A stretch of 37,283 bases of DNA from Phycisphaerae bacterium (GCA_016873275.1 VGXO01000030.1:1-37283); one strand, 5' to 3'. Shown: positions 24,795 to 33,825, counted from the stretch's first letter. Numbers and translations: made by a program. Notes: a model not told the origin generated them from the letters alone.

Positions 24795-25104
24795 GCGGAT
24801 CGGTGAGTGTAGGGGGAAGCCGACCGACCGAGGACCTCCACGCCCGATCGGGACGGGAAACTTCGCCGCCGAGCGGGCGGCGCGGCCTTTGGAGGGCGGG
24901 ATCTCCACCGCCGCGGATCAGGCGCCCGCGGCGGAGCCGCCGCCCCTTTGGCGAAACTTGCAGCGGTTTTCGTGGTTGCCCGATAAGCAGTGCTCAACAC
25001 TGGTCCGGTTTGGACCGATAGCGGGGTGGGCGAGAGCCCCTCGGACCCGCGCGGGCGACGTGCCCGGCGGACTGCGAGCTCTCGAGGACCTCGAGGCCGA
25101 AGAC
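24795..25104. other. Intergenic region between tRNA-Lys and the xer gene
   Basis: No gene is supported in these 310 bases. On minus they hold the tRNA-Lys promoter candidate (TACACT, 24806-24811). On plus they hold TTGCAG (24958-24963) and GATAAG (24982-24987) 18 bases apart, then two adjoining inverted repeats (listed separately). Two similar strings, GGGAAACTTCGC near 24855 and GGCGAAACTTGC near 24950, flank a G+C-only block. The xer frame is open through here but loses recombinase character before 25105. Confidence 0.5.
24988..25016 (+). repeat. Two adjoining inverted repeats downstream of the xer promoter candidate
   Basis: CAGTG-N5-CACTG (24988-25002) is followed by GGTCC-N5-GGACC (25002-25016); the two share base 25002. 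They lie just after a TTGCAG/GATAAG promoter-like pair and about 90 bases before ATG 25105. They could be an operator pair, a leader structure, or a recombination-type dyad; nothing in the sequence decides. Confidence 0.6.
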
Positions 25105-26103
25105 ATGAGCGACCACCTCCCGATCGTCGCGAAGTTCCTGACCTACCTGATCGACGAGCGGCACTTCAGCCCCTATACGAGCCGCTGCTACGGGCTTGAC
25201 CTGCGGCAGTACCTCGAGTTCGTGAGCGGGGAGTTCGGGATCGAGGACGACGCGGCGGCGGAGCAGGCAGCGCTCGACGCCGGTCCCGAGTCGTCGGCTC
25301 GCTTCCAGCACACCCTCACCGGTCGCCTCATGGCGGCGGACGCGGAGGCCATCCGGGCGTTCCTGGTCCGGATGAGCGAGCAGAACTACTCCGCCGCGAC
25401 GATGGCGCGGAAGATCGCCACGCTGCGGTCCTTCCACAAGTGGGCGGAGCGGCGCGGGTTCGTCCGCACCAACCCGATGGTGATGATCCGCACGCCCAAG
25501 CAGGCGAAGCGGCTCCCGCGGGCGATCAGCGTGGACGAGATCGAGCGGCTCCTCTCGGCGCCCAACGACCGCGAGCTCCTCGGCGCCCGCGACCGGGCGA
25601 TCCTCGAGACGCTCTACTCGACCGGCATCCGCGTGAGCGAGGTGGTCGGCATCAATCGGGGCGACCTCGACGACTCCGGGGAGGCGATCATCATCCGCGG
25701 CAAGGGTCGTCGCGAGCGCCTGGTTCCGCTGGGCTCGCATGCCCTCGCGTCGCTCCGCAACTACCTGCACATGCTCGACGCGGAGCTCGCGAAGGCGGGC
25801 AAGACCGCCGCGCCGAACTCGCCGCTCTTCGTGAACAAGCATGGCGGACGGCTGAGCAGCCGCTCGGTGCGCCGCAAGGTGTCGAAGTATCTCGGCGAGG
25901 TGGGGCTCGATCCCGCGATCAGCCCGCACACCATCCGCCATAGCTTCGCGACGCACCTCCTCGACAACGGCGCGGACCTCCGCTCCGTGCAGGAGCTGCT
26001 CGGGCACCAGTCGCTCTCGAGCACCCAGGTCTATACCCACCTCACCACCGCCCGGATGCGCGAGGCGTACGACAAGTCGCACCCGCGGGCCGAGGCGTCC
26101 TGA
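25105..26103 (+). CDS. XerC/XerD-type tyrosine recombinase
   Basis: Xer recombinases resolve chromosome dimers at dif; related enzymes integrate mobile elements. The 332-residue protein has the SAM-like core-binding N-terminal domain (FLTYLIDERHFSPYTSRCYG, to about 125) and the catalytic domain. Arg176 (STGIRVSE), Lys200 (RGKGRRE), His275 and Arg278 (PHTIRHSFATHL), His301 (LLGHQSLSS) and the nucleophile Tyr310 (TQVYTHL) are all present. LLGHQSLSSTQVYTHL is closer to XerC than XerD. An acidic/Ala-rich insertion (about 45-75) makes it longer than E. coli XerC. ATG 25105 has GAGG eight bases upstream. A DNA methyltransferase follows with no gap. Whether it is the housekeeping Xer needs a dif site, which I did not find here. 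Confidence 0.9.
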   Translation: MSDHLPIVAKFLTYLIDERHFSPYTSRCYGLDLRQYLEFVSGEFGIEDDAAAEQAALDAGPESSARFQHTLTGRLMAADAEAIRAFLVRMSEQNYSAATMARKIATLRSFHKWAERRGFVRTNPMVMIRTPKQAKRLPRAISVDEIERLLSAPNDRELLGARDRAILETLYSTGIRVSEVVGINRGDLDDSGEAIIIRGKGRRERLVPLGSHALASLRNYLHMLDAELAKAGKTAAPNSPLFVNKHGGRLSSRSVRRKVSKYLGEVGLDPAISPHTIRHSFATHLLDNGADLRSVQELLGHQSLSSTQVYTHLTTARMREAYDKSHPRAEAS

Positions 26104-26186
26104 GCCGATCCGCATCGCTCGCCACGCACGCCCCGATCCTCGACGGATCGAGGGCGTGGTCGCTTCGGCAGGGCGACGCCGCGCGG

Positions 26187-26975
26187 GTGCTCGGGACGAT
26201 TCCCGATCGATCGATCGACCTCTGCTATCTCGATCCGCCCTTCGGGACCGGGAGGCGGCAGGTCGCGCGGCGCGGCTCCTACGAGGACCCGACGAGCGAC
26301 GCCGCGTCGCACCTCGCGATGCTCGCGCCGTGGATCCGCGAGATCCATCGAGTCCTCCGACCGCACGGCTCGGTGCTCCTTCACGGCGACTGGCGCCATG
26401 CCCATCGGCAGCGACTGCTCCTCGAGGAGGTCTTCGGCGCGGACGGGTTCGTGAACGGCCTCGTCTGGAGCTACGGGCTCGGCGGCAGCTCGCCCCGCCG
26501 CTTCGCCCGCAAGCACGACGACATCCTCTTCTTCGCGAAGGGACCGTCGTACTTCTTCGAGGCTCCGCGGGTGCCTGCCCGAAGCCGGCGCCTGCTGGGG
26601 CGCACCAAGAAGGCGACCGACGTGCTGGAGGTCGCCGCGATCAACAACATGGCGCGGGAGCGCTGCGGCTGGCCGACGCAGAAGCCGCTGGCGCTCCTCG
26701 ACCTGCTGATCCGCGCCTGCGCGCCGCCCGGGGGTCTGGTGCTCGATCCCTGCTGCGGCAGCGGAACGACGCTCGTCGCGGCGGTCGCGGCGGGTCGGCG
26801 GGCGATCGGAATCGACCTGAGCCCGCGGGCGATCGCGCTCGCGCGGCGCCGGCTCGACGGTCCGGAGGCGAGGTCCGCGGGGGAGCCGGCGGTCAGAAGG
26901 CGTACCGCAGACCGGCGTAGTAGCGGAAGTCGTTCCGCGTGCCGGAGCCGATCTGCGACTGGTACTGGTCGGTGA
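26187..26975 (+). CDS. Orphan site-specific DNA methyltransferase (N6-adenine/N4-cytosine type)
   Basis: An AdoMet-dependent amino-methyltransferase of beta-class order: motif IV LDPPFGTG (15-22) near the N-terminus, a central target-recognition part (GLVWSYGLGGSSPRRFARKH), and the SAM motif LDPCCGSGTT (186-195) near the C-terminus, preceded by WPTQKPLALLD. Start is problematic. GTG 26187 is the only standard start, but family-like sequence (WSLRQGDAARVL) continues upstream in frame to a CTG at 26100, which overlaps the xer stop. The last 28 or so residues are Arg/Ser-rich and antisense to the neighbouring outer-membrane gene, so the domain proper probably ends near residue 224. No restriction endonuclease is adjacent, so a regulatory or orphan methylase is likely. 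Target sequence unknown. Confidence 0.85.
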   Translation: MLGTIPDRSIDLCYLDPPFGTGRRQVARRGSYEDPTSDAASHLAMLAPWIREIHRVLRPHGSVLLHGDWRHAHRQRLLLEEVFGADGFVNGLVWSYGLGGSSPRRFARKHDDILFFAKGPSYFFEAPRVPARSRRLLGRTKKATDVLEVAAINNMARERCGWPTQKPLALLDLLIRACAPPGGLVLDPCCGSGTTLVAAVAAGRRAIGIDLSPRAIALARRRLDGPEARSAGEPAVRRRTADRRSSGSRSACRSRSATGTGR

Positions 26976-27792
26976 CCCCCGCCTCGAAGGCGAGCCCCTC
27001 GACGCCGTCGATCTGCATGATCCACTTCGCGCCGGTGTCGAAGCGGAACTCGCCGATGTCCGCGACGTCGGGATAGATCGTGAAGTACGCCTCGATCTTG
27101 TGCTGCTCGGTGAAGCGGTACTCGGTCGCGATGCCCGCGAGGACTTCGGGCATCAGCCGCACCGGGGGACCGAGCTCGTAGCTCACGCCGGCGCCGAGCC
27201 GACCCGTGAGGTCGAACTTCTCAGTTCGGTAGAACTTGTAGCCGACTCCGCCCCACGCGCTGAAGCGGTTCTCCCAGGACTGGAACTCGTCGTACTCGTA
27301 CTGACCGGTGGCGAAGATGAGCCACTTCGAGTCCTTGATGAACCACTGCTGGTCGATCGTCGCCTGGAAGTTGTTGTTCTGCTTCGTGTTGTTCTGCACG
27401 CCGAAGAAGTAGCGTGCCGAGAGGGTCAGCTGGTCGTCGTCGGTCTTCCGCGTCAACGAGCCGGCGGCGCGGATCTCGATCGCCGAGTTGACGTTCTCGT
27501 AGCCGGCGATCGCGAGCGAGAGCGTCCCCGACCACGGGCTCGGCGGCGGCGCCGGCTCGAGCGAGGGCGTCTCGACCGTGGTGACGCTCGACTTCTCGAG
27601 CACCAGCTCGCCGAGCACCGGATGCTGCACCTTGTAGGAGCCGGGCTGCTCCTCGATCACGGTCGCCTCGAGCACCTCGCCGGTGGTGAGGGTGATCTTC
27701 GAGGGCGGCGGGGGCGGCGCGGCGGTGGGATCCTCCACCGGCGGCACCTCCTGCATGGAGAGGCCCAGAAGCAAGGCTGCGGCGACGTTCAT
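26893..27792 (-). CDS. DUF481-like outer-membrane beta-barrel protein
   Basis: A 299-residue protein with a short hydrophobic N-terminus (MNVAAALLLGLSM), then a Pro-rich spacer. A small beta domain (SKITLTTGEVLEATVIEEQP, then VQHPVLGELVLEKSSVTTV) follows. The C-terminal barrel has alternating strands ending in Phe (NDFRYYAGLRYAF), the usual outer-membrane insertion signal. Phrases such as WSGTLSLAIAGYENVNSAIE and LSARYFFGVQNNTKQNNNFQ match the DUF481 (YdiY-like) pattern of salt-induced or uncharacterised outer-membrane proteins. ATG 27792 has CGGGAG seven bases upstream. It follows mscL with a 38-base gap and is likely co-transcribed, linking two envelope-stress genes. Function not known. Its 3' end overlaps the methyltransferase frame by 83 bases. 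Confidence 0.82.
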   Translation of the reverse strand: MNVAAALLLGLSMQEVPPVEDPTAAPPPPPSKITLTTGEVLEATVIEEQPGSYKVQHPVLGELVLEKSSVTTVETPSLEPAPPPSPWSGTLSLAIAGYENVNSAIEIRAAGSLTRKTDDDQLTLSARYFFGVQNNTKQNNNFQATIDQQWFIKDSKWLIFATGQYEYDEFQSWENRFSAWGGVGYKFYRTEKFDLTGRLGAGVSYELGPPVRLMPEVLAGIATEYRFTEQHKIEAYFTIYPDVADIGEFRFDTGAKWIMQIDGVEGLAFEAGVTDQYQSQIGSGTRNDFRYYAGLRYAF

Positions 27793-27830
27793 CTGCGATC
27801 TCCCGTGTGCGGCGAGGCGGAGCTGGTGGA

Positions 27831-28187
27831 CTACGCGCCCGGCTTCGGTCGGGCGGCGATGATGCGGTTCATCGCCTTCACCACCATGAAGGCGCTGAAG
27901 GCAATGATGACGAACTGGATGCAGGTGTCGATGAAGTTGCCGTAGGCGACGGCGACCTCCGGCTGCGCGGCGACGCCTTCCGCCGCGGCGACCGGCGACT
28001 GGATGACGAGCCTGAGGTCCTTGAAGTTGACCCCGCCGATCAGCAGTCCAAGGGGCGGCATCAGCAGGTCGCTCACGATCGAGTTGACCACCTTGTTGAA
28101 GGCAGTGCCGACGACGATGCCGACCGCCATGTCGATCGCGTTGCCCTTGACGGCGAAGTCGCGGAACTCCTGCAGAAATCCGGCCAT
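27831..28187 (-). CDS. mscL: Large-conductance mechanosensitive channel
   Basis: MscL is a homopentameric inner-membrane channel that opens under membrane tension to release solutes during hypo-osmotic shock. The 118-residue protein has the N-terminal amphipathic segment ([13 protein letters not shown]) and TM1 ([20 protein letters not shown]), with the Gly/Ala constriction pattern and Val gate residues. A periplasmic loop (INFKDL-like [12 protein letters not shown]) follows, then TM2 ([20 protein letters not shown]) and a short basic tail. The tail is shorter than in E. coli MscL (136 residues), lacking much of the cytoplasmic helix bundle. ATG 28187 has GGAGAA six bases upstream; longer in-frame starts lack such a site. 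Confidence 0.96.
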   Translation of the reverse strand: MAGFLQEFRDFAVKGNAIDMAVGIVVGTAFNKVVNSIVSDLLMPPLGLLIGGVNFKDLRLVIQSPVAAAEGVAAQPEVAVAYGNFIDTCIQFVIIAFSAFMVVKAMNRIIAARPKPGA

Positions 28188-28305
28188 CCATGCTTCTCCA
28201 GAGAAAAGGTGCGGGGGCGTCCGCACGCGGTGCCGGGAGTTGTATGGGGCGTTCCCGCGGTTCAGGGCGGGTGATCGCGGCGCCGTCAGGTTGTCCACAG
28301 GGGTC

Positions 28306-29411
28306 CTACCCGGCGATCCGGGCGGCATCGACGAGCGACTCCAGCCGCTCGACGGACGCCTCGATCTCCCGCGGCGACGCGCCGACCACCGTCACGTGCC
28401 CGAGCTTGCGACCCGGTCGCGGCGACTTCCCATAGAGATGGACTGCCGTCCGCTCGACCGCGAGCAGGTCATGAAGGTCGGGCGTCTCCCCGATCAGGTT
28501 GATCATGACGCCGTGACCGGCGGACTCGGTCGAGCCGAGCGGCATCCCCGCGATGGCGCGGAGGTGGTTCTCGAACTGGCTCGTGCGGGCGCCCTCGATG
28601 GTCCAGTGACCGCTGTTGTGGACCCTCGGCGCGAACTCGTTGGCGAGGAGCCGACCATCGCGCGTCTCGAAGAGCTCGAGGGCGAGGACGCCCACGTGGT
28701 CGAGCCGCTCGGCGAGCCGCGCGGTCCACTCGCCCGCGAGCGAGGCGATCGCGGGCGAGGTCCGCGGCGCCGGAGCGATCGAGCGGCGCAGGATCCCGCC
28801 GCGGTGCAGGTTCTCGACGAGGGACCACCCGCGGGTCTCGCCGTCGAGACCGCGCACGAGAAGCGCCGAGACCTCGCGGGCGAAGTCGATCCTCGCCTCG
28901 AGGATGCAGGGCGCTCCGCCGAGCGCCCGCCACGCGGACTCGAGCGACGCCGCGTCGGCGATGACTGCCTGTCCCTTGCCGTCGTAGCCGAACCGGCGGG
29001 TCTTGAGGATCGCCGGCACGGCGACCTTCGCGATCGCCGGACGCAGATCGCCCTCCGTCTCGATCGACGCGAAGCGGGGGACCTCGATCCCGCAGGCGAC
29101 GAGGAACTCCTTCTCGACGAGCCGGTCCTGCTTCATGCGGAGGGACTCGACGCCAGGACGCAGCGGCACGGCGCGGGCGAGCCGCTCGAGGCTCTCGGCG
29201 CCGACGTTCTCGAACTCGAAGGTGGCGAGGTCGATCTCCCGGGCGAAGCGGTCGATCGCGGCGTGGTCGTCGAAGGAGGCGACCTCGTGCGCGCGGAGGC
29301 GCCCCGCGGGCGCCTCGGGCGATGGGTCGAGGAAGCGGAAGTCGAGCCCGAGCGGCTCGCCCGCCTCGGCGAGCATCAATCCAAGCTGCCCGCCGCCGAG
29401 GACGCCGATCC

Positions 29412-29415
<4 letters not shown>
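28306..29415 (-). CDS. purK: N5-carboxyaminoimidazole ribonucleotide synthase
   Basis: PurK uses ATP and bicarbonate to carboxylate aminoimidazole ribonucleotide to N5-CAIR, which PurE then rearranges in purine synthesis. The 369-residue ATP-grasp protein begins [20 protein letters not shown] and carries [31 protein letters not shown] (nucleotide-binding loop) and [20 protein letters not shown] with [10 protein letters not shown] (metal and substrate site). Order and length are normal. The start is GTG at 29415, overlapping the TGA of purE in GTGA (29415-29412), so translation is very likely coupled. Confidence 0.97.
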
Positions 29416-29927
<512 letters not shown>

Positions 29928-30084
29928 GCGAGTTCCCCTGCGACCGGAGGAGGGTCGCGGTCTGCAGAGACTATCCGCTCGATGACCCCCTGCGGCGCAG
30001 CTAGTCGGGCGGGGATCCGGCGTGGAACGGCGCGGCGGTGGTAAGGTTGCGGACCTCGCCCACGCACCCTCGGGAGAAGCTCCG

Positions 30085-32628
30085 ATGCGCCCCATCCTTC
30101 CGCCGATCCGGCTCGTCCTCGTCTCGTGCCTGCTGCCTGCCTTGGTCGCGGCGATGCTTGCCTGCGTGCCGAAGCCGCAGCAGTCAGGCGGCGCGAGCTC
30201 CACCGCCTCGCCGAGCGGACCGACGAGCCCCGCGCCGGACGCGGTCGAGGCGACCTGGCCTCGCGTCTTCAGCGTGCAGGACGGCGAGATGACCGTCTAT
30301 CCGCCGACCTTCCAGTCCTGGGACGGTCGGACCCTCACCGGCACCTGCCCGTTCGGGCTCGCCGCGAAGGGCGGCAGCTCGCAGACCTACGGCACGCTCG
30401 CCTTCACCGCATCGACCGAGGTGAACAAGCTCAACCGCATCGTCACGCTCACGGAGATCCAGGTCACCGGCGTGTCCCTTCCCGAGAATCCGGCGCGGCA
30501 GTCGGCGATCCAGGGCGAGCTGCAGTCGTCCGGACAGGGCAAGACGCTCACCGTCTCGCTCGATCGGCTGCAGGCGTCGGTGCCGGGCATGACGCAGGCG
30601 CCGACCGCGCCCTCGGCGCCGCTCCTCAACAACCCGCCCGCGCTCTCGATCGTCACGACCCCCACCGTGCTCGTCCCGATCCAGGGCGATCCCGTCCTGC
30701 AGGCGGTGGCGGGCACCTCGCTGACGCGGGCGATCAACACGCCGATGCTCCTCGTGAAGGACGCCGCGTCGAACTGGTACCTGAAGATCGCGGACGGCTG
30801 GATGACCGCCGCGTCGCTCGCCGGTCCGTGGTCGGTGCTGGCGTCGGCGAGCTCCGACCTCGCGACGGTCGCGGCGTGGGCACAGTCGCAGCCGAGCATC
30901 AACCTGCTCGCGCCGTCGGCGCAGGACGCCGCCGGCAACGCGAGCACCGCGCAGACCGTCTCGCTCTCCTCGGGGGCGCCCGCCATCGTGGTCTCGACCA
31001 CGCCCGCGGAGATCCTGGTGATCGACGGGGCGCCGACGTGGCAGGCGCTCGGGACCTCCGGTCTGCTCTCGCCGACGAACACGAGCGCCAACATCTTCCA
31101 GCTGCAGTCGACCGGCGCGATCTACGTGCTCGTCTCGGGTCGCTGGTTCACCGCGCCCTCGACGAGCGGCCCGTGGACCTACGTGCCGGCGGCGACCCTG
31201 CCGCCCGCGTTCCTGATGATCCCCGCCGACTCGCCGCGCGAGAACGTGCTCGCCTCGATCCCCGGCACCGCGCAGGCGCAGGAGGCGGCGATCGCGAACG
31301 CCGTGCCGCAGATGGCGCAGGTCCCGCGCTCGCAGGTCATGCCGAAGCCGGAGCTCGTGGGCAGCTCGCCGGTGCTCACGCCGATCGCGGGCACGGGCGT
31401 CTCCGTCGTCTCGAACTCGCTCACGCCGGTCTTCGTGATCGGCAAGAACGACTACTACGCGGTGAAGGACGGGATCTGGTTCCACTCGACCTCGCTCGGC
31501 GGGACGTGGAAGGTCGCGACCTTCGTCCCGCCGGCGATCTACTCGATCCCGCCCTCGAGCCCGTACTACTACGCGACCTACGTGAAGATCTACGACGTCA
31601 CGAGCGACCTCGTCCTCGTCGGCTACACGCCCGGCTACTTCGGCGCCTACATGCAGGATGGCGTCGTCGTCTACGGCACCGGCTACGCCTACGTGCCCTA
31701 TTGCTCGACGGTGTGGGTGCCGGCGCCCGCGACCTACGGCTTCGGCGCCGCGATGACCTACAACCCGTGGGCGGGATGGGCGTTCGGATTTGGCACGGGC
31801 ATGGCGGTGGGGTGGGCGATCGGCGCAAGCACCTGGAGCTGCGGGCCGTATCCCTACTGGGGTCCCTACGGCGCCGCGTACGGTCCGCACGGCGCGTACG
31901 CGTGGGGTCCGGGCGGTTGGGCCGCGACGACCGGCAACGTCTATCACCAGTGGGGCGACGTGACCACCATGTCGCGGACGAGCGAGGGCTACAACGCCTG
32001 GACCGGCAACCAGTGGGCGACCCACACCGGCGCCGCGTACAACTCGACGACCGGGGCGCGCGCCGCCGGTCAGCGAGGCTACGTGCAGAACGCCTACACC
32101 GGGAACTGGGCGGAGGGCGCCCGCGGCGCCGGCTACGACCCGACCACCGGCAACTACGCGGCGGCGCGGGGCGGCGTCGAGGGAACCCCGAGCGGCGCCA
32201 CCGCCGCGGCGGGCGAGGCGACGGTCGGCAACACGAAGACCGGTCAGAGCGCGACCGTCGCGGGCGTCAAGACCGACGACGGCACGTGGGGCGTCGCCCA
32301 CGGCAGCGACGGCACCGCGGTCTCGACGGGGAACAACGTCTACGCCACCCACGACGGCAACGTCTACAAGTACGACGGCAGTTCCGACTCGTGGCAGCAG
32401 CACGACGGGGGAGATCAGTGGTCGCAGGTGAACGACCAGAACACCCGCAACTCCCTCGATCAGCAGCAGGCGATGCGGCAGCAGGGCGACGACCGCTCGC
32501 AGAGCGCGAGCCGTTGGCAGCCGGGCGGCAGCGGCTTCGACTCCCGCGGCGGAAGCTCGTGGGGCGGCAACTGGGGCGGGCAGGCGCGAGGCGGCGGCAG
32601 CGGCCTCCGCGGCGGTGGTCGTCGCTGA
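30085..32628 (+). CDS. Large Tyr/Gly-rich surface lipoprotein with three internal modules
   Basis: The 847-residue protein has signal peptide [20 protein letters not shown] and lipobox MLAC. An N-terminal region of about 190 residues is followed by three related modules (about 190-270, 303-380, 423-495). Each has a 'value' strand such as [14 protein letters not shown] or [14 protein letters not shown], then [20 protein letters not shown] or [21 protein letters not shown] Tyr/Pro/Gly-rich segment ([31 protein letters not shown]) follows, then [28 protein letters not shown]-type repeats and a Gly/Arg tail. The plan resembles proteins annotated elsewhere as 'carbohydrate-binding family V/XII'; no binding activity is evident from sequence. 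ATG 30085 has GGGAG eight bases upstream. It converges with another low-complexity lipoprotein. Confidence 0.82.
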   Translation: MRPILPPIRLVLVSCLLPALVAAMLACVPKPQQSGGASSTASPSGPTSPAPDAVEATWPRVFSVQDGEMTVYPPTFQSWDGRTLTGTCPFGLAAKGGSSQTYGTLAFTASTEVNKLNRIVTLTEIQVTGVSLPENPARQSAIQGELQSSGQGKTLTVSLDRLQASVPGMTQAPTAPSAPLLNNPPALSIVTTPTVLVPIQGDPVLQAVAGTSLTRAINTPMLLVKDAASNWYLKIADGWMTAASLAGPWSVLASASSDLATVAAWAQSQPSINLLAPSAQDAAGNASTAQTVSLSSGAPAIVVSTTPAEILVIDGAPTWQALGTSGLLSPTNTSANIFQLQSTGAIYVLVSGRWFTAPSTSGPWTYVPAATLPPAFLMIPADSPRENVLASIPGTAQAQEAAIANAVPQMAQVPRSQVMPKPELVGSSPVLTPIAGTGVSVVSNSLTPVFVIGKNDYYAVKDGIWFHSTSLGGTWKVATFVPPAIYSIPPSSPYYYATYVKIYDVTSDLVLVGYTPGYFGAYMQDGVVVYGTGYAYVPYCSTVWVPAPATYGFGAAMTYNPWAGWAFGFGTGMAVGWAIGASTWSCGPYPYWGPYGAAYGPHGAYAWGPGGWAATTGNVYHQWGDVTTMSRTSEGYNAWTGNQWATHTGAAYNSTTGARAAGQRGYVQNAYTGNWAEGARGAGYDPTTGNYAAARGGVEGTPSGATAAAGEATVGNTKTGQSATVAGVKTDDGTWGVAHGSDGTAVSTGNNVYATHDGNVYKYDGSSDSWQQHDGGDQWSQVNDQNTRNSLDQQQAMRQQGDDRSQSASRWQPGGSGFDSRGGSSWGGNWGGQARGGGSGLRGGGRR

Positions 32629-32672
32629 TCGAACCGCGCTCGCGCGTCGCTCGATCCCTCCGGCAACGCAAC

Positions 32673-32700
32673 GCACGCGGCGTCGTCGGACGCCGCGTGC
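32673..32700. terminator. Perfect 12-bp hairpin between convergent lipoprotein genes
   Basis: GCACGCGGCGTC (32673-32684), loop GTCG, GACGCCGCGTGC (32689-32700) is an exact inverted repeat, the strongest stem seen in the window. It lies 44 bases after one gene and 29 bases past the other, where a bidirectional terminator would be expected. It lacks a U-run on either side, so it may work as a T-less or Rho-assisted stop, or as an RNA-end protector. Confidence 0.65.
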
Positions 32701-32729
32701 TCGTGGGGTGATCGGTTCGCGCGCCTCGC

Positions 32730-33590
32730 TCAGGGCGAGGCAGGCGCCGAGGGCGGCGGCGGGGGCGCCGTGGGAGCCTGCGGCGGGGCTCCATAGAAGT
32801 GGAAGTGGTAGTTCACGCCGCCCGCGTTCGGTCCGCCGCCATATCCGGCGCCGTTGCCGGCCCGCGCGGGCATGCCGTAGTTGTTGCCGGAGGTGTTCCA
32901 GCCGCCGGCCTGCCCGACGCCCGCGCCGGTGCCGTCGCCCTCGCGGGCAGGCTGACCGTAGTTGTTGCCGGAGGTGTTCCAGCCGCCGGCCTGCCCGACG
33001 CCCGCGCCGGTGCCGTCGCCCTCACGAGCGGGCTGGCCGTAGTTGTTGCCGGAGGTGTTCCAGCCGCCCGCGGCGCCAGCGCCGGCGCCGGTCGCGTTGC
33101 CTTGGCTCGCCGGCAGGCTCATGCCGCCACCGCCGCCGTAGAAGTGGAAGTTGTAGCCGCCGCCCCCGCCACTGCCGCCGGTCGCCATCGGCACCGTCCA
33201 CACCGGCGGCGCGTATCCGCCCGGCGGGCTGCTCGGTCCCGGCGGTCCGGGGACGTTGCTGCCATCGGGCGCGGTCCCAGCAGCCGAGGCAGCCTGGGCG
33301 GGCGAGCCGCTCGCGGCGCCGCCGTAGAAGTGGAAGTGGTAGTTCACTTGGTTGAGCGCCTGACCCTCGCTCGCGTAGGGGTTCTCCTCGCCGCCGACCT
33401 GATTGAAGCCGACGCCCTGTGGCTCCGCCTCCTCGTCGACCGCCTCGGGCTTGCCGGGGATCTCGTAGGACTGGTCCTGCGGGTCCGCGACGGCGCCGGG
33501 GGAGATCACGCCGCTTCTTGACGTGCCGTTCGTGGCGGAGCAGCCGACCGCGGCGAGCGCGGCGGCGGTGATGAGCAGGGTGGAACGCAT
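32730..33590 (-). CDS. Gly/Asn-rich lipoprotein with HFHFYG motifs and 27-residue repeats
   Basis: Not recognised. The 286-residue protein has a lipoprotein signal MRSTLLITAAALAAVGC (Cys17). A short acidic part is followed by a low-complexity body. The motif NYHFHFYGG occurs after about residue 80, a variant YNFHFYGGG follows near 150, and NYHFHFYGAP comes near the C-terminus. Between the last two lie three tandem 27-residue units (GAGVGQAGGWNTSGNNYGQP plus AREGDGT), encoded by an 81-bp DNA repeat. The end is a Pro-rich tail. Alternating His-Phe-His-Phe strands could stack as beta or bind metal; this is inference. ATG 33590 has AGGAG nine bases upstream. Confidence 0.8.
   Translation of the reverse strand: MRSTLLITAAALAAVGCSATNGTSRSGVISPGAVADPQDQSYEIPGKPEAVDEEAEPQGVGFNQVGGEENPYASEGQALNQVNYHFHFYGGAASGSPAQAASAAGTAPDGSNVPGPPGPSSPPGGYAPPVWTVPMATGGSGGGGGYNFHFYGGGGGMSLPASQGNATGAGAGAAGGWNTSGNNYGQPAREGDGTGAGVGQAGGWNTSGNNYGQPAREGDGTGAGVGQAGGWNTSGNNYGMPARAGNGAGYGGGPNAGGVNYHFHFYGAPPQAPTAPPPPPSAPASP
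32878..33120 (-). repeat. 81-bp tandem repeat within the HFHFYG lipoprotein gene
   Basis: Three in-frame units of 81 bases start at 32878, 32959 and 33040, recognised by TAGTTGTTGCCGGAGG at the start of each. The first two are nearly identical; the third diverges after about 35 bases. Each encodes 27 residues (WNTSGNNYG core). Exact 81-base spacing indicates recent duplication. Confidence 0.93.
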
Positions 33591-33792
33591 GCGCGAGGTC
33601 TCCTGTGGGGGGATCGATCGAGGGTCGAGGGCGAAGGTCAGGGCAACGATCCAACGACCGATCCGGCAGCCCGGGTTCATCGGTCCCTCGCCGTCGGTCA
33701 TCGCAGGCGGCGCCGCGTCGCGCCGCTTCCCGGACCTACGCCTCTCCGCGGCGCCGGGTGCGCGTCTTCTCGGACCATCTCCGAAGTTCCAC

Positions 33793-33798
33793 TAGACT
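33793..33798 (+). promoter_or_regulatory. Candidate -10 element of transketolase
   Basis: TAGACT ends 27 bases before ATG 33826, a fitting distance for a short leader. No good -35 hexamer is seen at the usual spacing. It matches the TANNCT pattern found at other starts in this window. Confidence 0.25.
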
Positions 33799-33825
33799 TC
33801 GACGCTCGCCTTGGGAGCCGAACTC

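Noticed and set aside
24722-26975. tRNA-Lys, recombinase and DNA methyltransferase as the edge of an integrated island
   Set aside because: The recombinase lies on the 5' side of the tRNA, whereas island integrases usually border the 3' end. No repeat of the tRNA 3' end was seen, codon use does not change, and both sides carry ordinary chromosomal genes.
26893-28191. A 432-codon version of the DUF481-like protein starting inside mscL
   Set aside because: The first 133 codons are mscL read in another frame. ATG 27792 has a ribosome-binding site and a signal-like N-terminus.
32878-33120. Repeat array as a CRISPR
   Set aside because: The 81-base units are contiguous and in frame inside a lipoprotein gene, with no spacers and no cas genes.
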